From positions 1 to 33,757 of the IMG/VR virus record IMGVR_UViG_3300047491_000055: a stretch of 33,757 nucleotides of DNA. The stretch is one strand, 5' to 3'. Positions 29,801 to 33,757 of this stretch are shown piece by piece (position 1 is the stretch's first letter; the number at the start of each line of letters is the position of its first letter). A model generated the notes under the pieces. It worked only from the letters and a program-made list of their open reading frames with translations. It did no database searches and was not told the origin of the DNA. A program made the position numbers and the translations under genes. The DNA comes from a virus.

Positions 29801-30796
29801 ATGGCATTTGCGAACTCCGCAATTAGCGATATTATCGCTACCACTATCGAGAGCCGTACTCGTGCTGCTCAAGATAACCTTACTAACAACAACGCCCTGC
29901 TGATGCGCTTGAAAGAGCGTGGCAATGTTAAGACCATTTCCGGCGGTTCGACCATCCTGGAAGAACTGTTCTACAATGATCCGAACACCAACAACGCCAA
30001 CAGCTACAGCGGCTACGAAACCATCAACATTTCGCCGGATAGCCCTATCTCGGCTTCGCAATGGACGATGAAGAACTACGCTGACGCAGTTACCATCAGC
30101 GGCCCAGAAATGCTGCAAAACAGCGGCAAAGAGCAAATGATTGACCTTATCGCTACTCGCGTTGAAGTCGCTCAGGCTCGTCTGGCTAACAAAATCGACC
30201 TCGACCTGCATGGCGATGGTACGGGTAACGGCGGCAAGGCTCTGGTTGGCCTGGCTGCTATCATCTCGACCACTCCGGCTTCGACTGTCGGTGGCATTGA
30301 TGGCGCTACTTGGACGTTCTGGCAGAATGGTTCGTACACCGGTACTGGTATCACGGGTGCTGCTCTGACGACCTCGACCATTCAGCAAGCAATGAATACT
30401 GTTGCTCTGTCGCGTGTTCGTGGTAACGACCGCCCTGACCTGATTTACGCAGGTTCGACTGCTTACTCGCTGTATCTGGGTTCGCTGCAAAGCATCCAGC
30501 GTATTACGGATGAGAAGATGGGCGCTGCCGGTTTCACCGCCATTAAGTATTATGGTTCGGGTGGCTCGGCTGATGTGGTTCTGGGTGGTGGTATCGGTGG
30601 CAACCAAACCGCAACTCGTATGGACTTCATCAACACCAAGTACCTCAAGTTCCGTCCGCACAAAGACCGCAACTTCGTGGCTATCGGTGGTGATCGCCAA
30701 GCTGTCAACCAAGACGCTATCGTTCGCCTGATGGGCTGGTCGGGTGCTCTGACGACTTCGGGTCGCCAGTTCCAAGCTACCCTCTCGACTCTGTAA
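29801..30796 (+). CDS. Major capsid protein
   Basis: A 331-residue protein behind GAAAGGAGCCAATC, one of the strongest ribosome sites of the window. Features fit a HK97-fold coat protein of podoviruses: an N-terminal helix (AISDIIATTIESRTRAAQDNL), then SGGSTILEELFYN, a domain with QWTMKNYADAVTISGPEML, and the end RHKDRNFVAIGGDR-like followed by LMGWSGALTTSGRQFQA. Codon choice is more uniform and GC-richer than in other genes, as for a highly expressed protein. A terminator follows one gene downstream. Confidence 0.85.
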   Translation: MAFANSAISDIIATTIESRTRAAQDNLTNNNALLMRLKERGNVKTISGGSTILEELFYNDPNTNNANSYSGYETINISPDSPISASQWTMKNYADAVTISGPEMLQNSGKEQMIDLIATRVEVAQARLANKIDLDLHGDGTGNGGKALVGLAAIISTTPASTVGGIDGATWTFWQNGSYTGTGITGAALTTSTIQQAMNTVALSRVRGNDRPDLIYAGSTAYSLYLGSLQSIQRITDEKMGAAGFTAIKYYGSGGSADVVLGGGIGGNQTATRMDFINTKYLKFRPHKDRNFVAIGGDRQAVNQDAIVRLMGWSGALTTSGRQFQATLSTL

Positions 30797-30819
30797 TCTA
30801 GCCTTTAAGGAGAACTAAC

Positions 30820-31086
30820 ATGGCTTTTACTACTCTTGGTATGTCGGGCGTTGCCCTGTCGCAAGTTGATACTGCTCCTGGTTTCACGCTGGGTACGCAA
30901 GTTTTCGGCTCGGACGGCAAGCTGTACGTCTATGCTGTTGCTGGCGAAGCAATCTCGGCTAACGATGCTGATTGCTCGGTCAACGCAACGACTTTTGCTG
31001 CTACGGCTTCGGGCGGTTCCTACAAGGCTCCGTCTAGCGCTGTTGCAAGCGGTTCTTACGCTTGGTTCGGCAAAGCTAGTGTTTAA
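30820..31086 (+). CDS. Putative capsid decoration protein, 88 aa
   Basis: An 88-residue protein behind AAGGAGAACTAAC. It is Gly/Ser/Ala-rich and beta-type: FTLGTQVFGSDGKLYVYAVA, then AISANDADCSVN. The pattern resembles small phage capsid-cement (DUF2190-like) proteins. It shares the biased codon use of the capsid gene and lies between it and a terminator. Confidence 0.65.
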   Translation: MAFTTLGMSGVALSQVDTAPGFTLGTQVFGSDGKLYVYAVAGEAISANDADCSVNATTFAATASGGSYKAPSSAVASGSYAWFGKASV

Positions 31087-31102
31087 TCAACGCTAGTGGT
31101 AT

Positions 31103-31140
31103 AAAGAGGGGCGGCTCAAAAAGTCGCCCTTCCTCTTTTT
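31103..31140 (+). terminator. Rho-independent terminator after capsid genes
   Basis: A double stem: AAAGAGG (31103-31109) with CCTCTTT (31132-31138), and GGCGGCT (31110-31116) with AGTCGCC (31122-31128, one G-U), loop CAAAA, three bulged bases, then further T. It probably ends a share of transcripts after the capsid and decoration genes, keeping downstream genes lower. Confidence 0.85.
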
Positions 31141-31155
31141 AACTTGGAGAATCAA

Positions 31156-31728
31156 ATGTCTGACCAAATCGCTTATGTCGGAGACACCTCCGGCGATGAG
31201 ATTTTAGACGTATCGTTTTACGAACAATTAGTAGATGGCGAGCCGCGTGACTTTATTCACATTAAAGTGCCTGGCGATAAAACAGTAGAAGTAATCTCTG
31301 AAATGACGGAAGAATATCTGCGCAGACCAGTTCTGGCTCGCAAATATGAAGCCTACAAAAATATGCAGACCTATGACAACGGAACGCCGTTGGCCGAATG
31401 GAGTGATATTCCAGAAGGTCTAAAGCGCGAACTGGCTCATCAAGGTTTCCGCTTTATTGAACAAGTTGCTGGTGCTGGAGAAAACGCATTTGCCCGAATC
31501 ATGGGCGGTATTCAATGGCGCAGCAAAGCACAAGAGTTTCTGAATCGTGGCAAGAAATCGTCCGATGAAGTAATTAAGCAACAGCAAGAGCAAATTGACC
31601 AAATGCAAAAGCAAATGGCCGCTTTGCTAGAAGCAGTCCAGAATAACAACCTGGGTGAAGTTAAACGTGGTCGTAAATCCAAAGAATCTACCCAAACCGA
31701 AACGGAAAAGGTAGAATCAGAGGAATAA
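31156..31728 (+). CDS. Conserved phage protein with coiled-coil tail
   Basis: The ATG at 31156 (GGAG seven bases before) is preferred over the TTG at 31144. The 190-residue product starts MSDQIAYVGDTSGDEILD, with a FIHIKVPGDKTVEVIS segment typical of conserved proteins downstream of the capsid gene. Residues about 140-165 form a Gln/Lys coil (DEVIKQQQEQIDQMQKQM) and the C-terminus is charged and disordered. Function unknown, perhaps head assembly. Confidence 0.6.
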   Translation: MSDQIAYVGDTSGDEILDVSFYEQLVDGEPRDFIHIKVPGDKTVEVISEMTEEYLRRPVLARKYEAYKNMQTYDNGTPLAEWSDIPEGLKRELAHQGFRFIEQVAGAGENAFARIMGGIQWRSKAQEFLNRGKKSSDEVIKQQQEQIDQMQKQMAALLEAVQNNNLGEVKRGRKSKESTQTETEKVESEE

Positions 31729-31747
31729 CAGTTATGAGGTGACGCAC

Positions 31748-32662
31748 ATGGCGACCTTGCTTCAAAATATCCAAGATGTTTGCCTTGAACTAGGTCTGCC
31801 TGTGCCCGTCACAGTTTCTTCCACTACGGATGAAACAGTACGCCAGCTACAAGCCCTATTTAACCGCGTAGGAGACACTCTTACCACGGAAAATAACTGG
31901 CAAGCATTAGCAAAAGAATACCGGTTTGAAACCAATCAGCTTCAAGTCAATGGTTATATCATTGAAAACGAACTAACCATTCAGCTTGACGATGTAACCG
32001 GTATCACCACAAATTTCCAAGTATCCGGCAATGGTGTTCTGCAAGATACCTACGTCACGGCTATTGACGCAGGAACGAACACAGTAACCATCAACATCCC
32101 TGCCACGGGTACTTTCTACAATACTACGTTTACCTTTGGGCAAGCCAATTACCCAATGCCGTCTGATTATCAGCGTAGCGTAAACAAGACCCAATACAAC
32201 AAGACAAACCGCTGGTCTGTAATTGGCCCGAAAACCGCACAAGAATGGCAATGGATTAAGGCTTCGTACATCACAACCGGCCCTCGTATGCGGTATCGCA
32301 TCATGGGCAACGAGTTTGTTATTTGGCCAGCCGCTTATGGTGCAAACGTAGTTCTTGGGTTTGAGTATCAATCTAATGGATGGGTGGAAACCGCAACCGG
32401 CACGTTTACAAACAAATCGTTGAATGATACCGATACGTTCCTGTTTCCTGACCGCCTACTCGTATTGGGCACGAAACTAAAATACTTTGAGATTAAAGGC
32501 TTTGACACCACGACCTTGTACGCAGACTATATGCGCGAACTAAGCAAGTTCAAAGCGCAAGACGCTGGCGCAGATACCCTTTCGATGGCTCCACGCTACC
32601 CGAATATCCTGCTTACTCAAAACAACCTGCCGGATACCGGCTTTGGCAACACTACTTCGTAA
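31748..32662 (+). CDS. Putative head-completion / head-to-tail adaptor protein
   Basis: The ATG at 31748 with GAGGTG before it is preferred over an upstream GTG. The 304-residue product starts MATLLQNIQDVCLELGLP, with QLQALFNRVGDTLTTENNW, the pattern of podovirus adaptors of the P22 gp4/tail-tubular class. The later part has PMPSDYQRSVNKTQYN and RMRYRIMGNEFVIWPAA. It would bind under the portal and carry the stabilisation protein encoded at the window's start. Confidence 0.7.
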   Translation: MATLLQNIQDVCLELGLPVPVTVSSTTDETVRQLQALFNRVGDTLTTENNWQALAKEYRFETNQLQVNGYIIENELTIQLDDVTGITTNFQVSGNGVLQDTYVTAIDAGTNTVTINIPATGTFYNTTFTFGQANYPMPSDYQRSVNKTQYNKTNRWSVIGPKTAQEWQWIKASYITTGPRMRYRIMGNEFVIWPAAYGANVVLGFEYQSNGWVETATGTFTNKSLNDTDTFLFPDRLLVLGTKLKYFEIKGFDTTTLYADYMRELSKFKAQDAGADTLSMAPRYPNILLTQNNLPDTGFGNTTS

Positions 32663-32671
32663 GGATTCATC

Positions 32672-33085
32672 ATGTTTCCACAATACTCAACCGGTATGTC
32701 GCTGATTAACCCGAATGACGTTAAAGGCTTGCTCGGCGCTGCTTTGCCATCTGGTCTGCGTAATGACATGATGGATATGGCAGGAAACGCCATAGACCAA
32801 TATCGCAATCTCGGTATGAATACCGGCGTTATGCAAGGCGCACAGGCAATGCCTAATCAATACCCAGGTTCGGGTCAAGAGATGGCAGATAAAATGATTG
32901 CCGCTGATGAAAGCAAGCGCAATATGGATGCTATGCGAATGATGGCTGCTGGTATTCAAGGCATGGGTCGCAATCAAATGACTATGCCGTCTGGCAACAC
33001 AGCCCAAATCATCCGTGATAGCAACCAATTCCGCTTTGCTGGTACGCCGCAACAGCAAATGGCTAACGCTCTGCGCAATCGGTAA
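32672..33085 (+). CDS. Met/Gln-rich unknown virion-region protein
   Basis: A 137-residue protein behind AAGGATTCATC. It is rich in Met, Asn, Gln and Gly: LRNDMMDMAGNAIDQYRNLGMN and DAMRMMAAGIQGMGRNQMTMP. No domain is recognised. The stop overlaps the next start (TAATG). Composition and place suggest a virion protein that may be ejected. Confidence 0.55.
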   Translation: MFPQYSTGMSLINPNDVKGLLGAALPSGLRNDMMDMAGNAIDQYRNLGMNTGVMQGAQAMPNQYPGSGQEMADKMIAADESKRNMDAMRMMAAGIQGMGRNQMTMPSGNTAQIIRDSNQFRFAGTPQQQMANALRNR

Positions 33086-33757
33086 TGGCTGATAACCGCA
33101 AACTTGCCGCAGGATTGATGGCGCTAACGCCGTCTGCCCGTCAAGACCTTGCCCAACGCGAAGAAGATATACAGCGTGGCAAGACAGTAGAACTATTGCG
33201 CCGAGCCGGTAAAGAGATGTATGACAATCCAATCGTAAACACAGCGATTGGCTTTACCCCTGTTCTAGGTGATGTGCAAGCTGCTGGCGAAACAATGGCT
33301 GCGTTTAATCGTGGTGCGCCGTGGCAAGAAACTGCCGGTTATGCCGCCGGTATGCTGCCGTTTGTGCCGATGATTGGCAAAACAGTATGGCATGGCTCAC
33401 CGCATACGTTTGAAAAGTTTGACCTATCCAAGATTGGCACAGGCGAAGGCGCACAGGCTTATGGGCATGGATTGTATCTAGCAGAAAATCCAAATGTAGC
33501 AACAGAGTATTCAAAAATGGAAGGGATGGTTCAGCCCCCTCCACGCAGAATGTTTCAAGGCGCGGAATTAACGCCAGGAACTCCAGAATATCACGCTGGA
33601 ACTTTGCTTGAACGCTCTACGCTTCCTGCCGCTCGCAAAGAAGTGGCAAGCTGGATTAAAGACGCTGAAAATTGGTCTGCGGCAAGAAAAGCTGACCCTA
33701 AAGAGGCTCAAGTTTTATCTGGCTGGAACAAAACGCTTGAAATGTTAAATAAAGCTG
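33085..33757 (+). CDS. ADP-ribosyltransferase-like domain protein, partial
   Basis: An open frame of at least 224 residues that runs to the window end. Residues 1-98 are helical, with hydrophobic stretches at about 54-64 and 84-98. From residue 101 the sequence matches the ADP-ribosyltransferase-like domain of phage polyvalent proteins: VWHGSPHTFEKFDLSKIGTG, then EGAQAYGHGLYLAENPNVATEYS, providing the His (103) and Tyr (131) of a PARP-type H-Y-E triad. The Glu would lie beyond the window. It lies among virion genes, so it may be injected and modify host proteins. Truncated by the window edge. Confidence 0.75.
   Translation, partial: MADNRKLAAGLMALTPSARQDLAQREEDIQRGKTVELLRRAGKEMYDNPIVNTAIGFTPVLGDVQAAGETMAAFNRGAPWQETAGYAAGMLPFVPMIGKTVWHGSPHTFEKFDLSKIGTGEGAQAYGHGLYLAENPNVATEYSKMEGMVQPPPRRMFQGAELTPGTPEYHAGTLLERSTLPAARKEVASWIKDAENWSAARKADPKEAQVLSGWNKTLEMLNKA

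Noticed and set aside
29639-30775. 378-codon open frame antisense to the scaffold end and capsid gene
   Set aside because: It lies opposite the best-supported, strongly codon-biased capsid gene; biased codon use commonly keeps an antisense frame open. It has no ribosome site, a low-complexity Ser/Thr/Arg composition and no recognisable domain.
1-33757. CRISPR array, integrase or attachment site, tRNA genes
   Set aside because: Scanning both strands showed no regularly spaced repeats, no tyrosine or serine recombinase motifs and no tRNA-like cloverleaf in the short non-coding gaps.

Overview
The window is a segment of a double-stranded DNA bacteriophage genome, probably a short-tailed (podovirus-like) phage of a Gram-negative, proteobacterial-type host. 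No tail tape measure, tail tube or sheath gene is present. Instead there are a large portal, a head-completion adaptor, a DNA-stabilisation-like protein and several Ala/Gln-rich ejection-type proteins. The endolysin is a GH108 muramidase next to a holin-like protein. No phage RNA polymerase, DNA polymerase or integrase is visible, so transcription and most of replication should use host enzymes. The host genus cannot be named from this sequence.

Layout. (1) 36-7144: late virion genes (DNA-stabilisation-like protein, GNAT-type protein, ejection-type proteins), interrupted by an APS/PAPS-reductase-family gene and closed by a small DUF5856-like protein. (2) 7154-11096: tail fibre and receptor-binding genes with two small accessory proteins and a GIY-YIG homing endonuclease. 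(3) 11134-12458: lysis cassette, closed by a rho-independent terminator at about 12490. (4) 12511-17743, minus strand: leftward early operon of many tiny overlapping genes, carrying the recombination set (YqaJ exonuclease, DUF1071 annealing protein, SSB), an HNH endonuclease, HTH proteins and small membrane proteins. (5) 17744-17900: divergent control region with two sigma70-type promoters and an operator-like palindrome. (6) 17901-22988: rightward early operon: YdaS/Cro-like regulator, O-like initiator containing candidate origin iterons, P-like helicase loader, Mom-like DNA-modification protein, NinG-like protein, a second HNH endonuclease and a metallophosphoesterase. (7) 22991-33757: packaging and head genes (small and large terminase, portal, decoration and repeat proteins, scaffold, major capsid protein, head-completion adaptor). 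The last gene, with an ADP-ribosyltransferase-like domain, is cut by the window end.

How it fits together. The divergent promoters would drive recombination genes leftward and replication genes rightward in a lambda-like arrangement, while late genes follow the rightward early genes on the same strand. Both window ends lie inside the late region, so this could be one full turn of a circularly permuted genome or a slice of a larger one.

Most notable signals: a cluster of GTAACG/CGTTAC elements, including two perfect TGTAACGTTACA palindromes, plus a polypurine tract inside the initiator gene (candidate origin); an operator-like palindrome beside a YdaS-type regulator; a Mom-family gene; an APS-reductase-like protein with cluster cysteines but no C-terminal catalytic cysteine; a probable virion-associated ADP-ribosyltransferase; and a segment of about 330 bases bounded by 12-base direct repeats.
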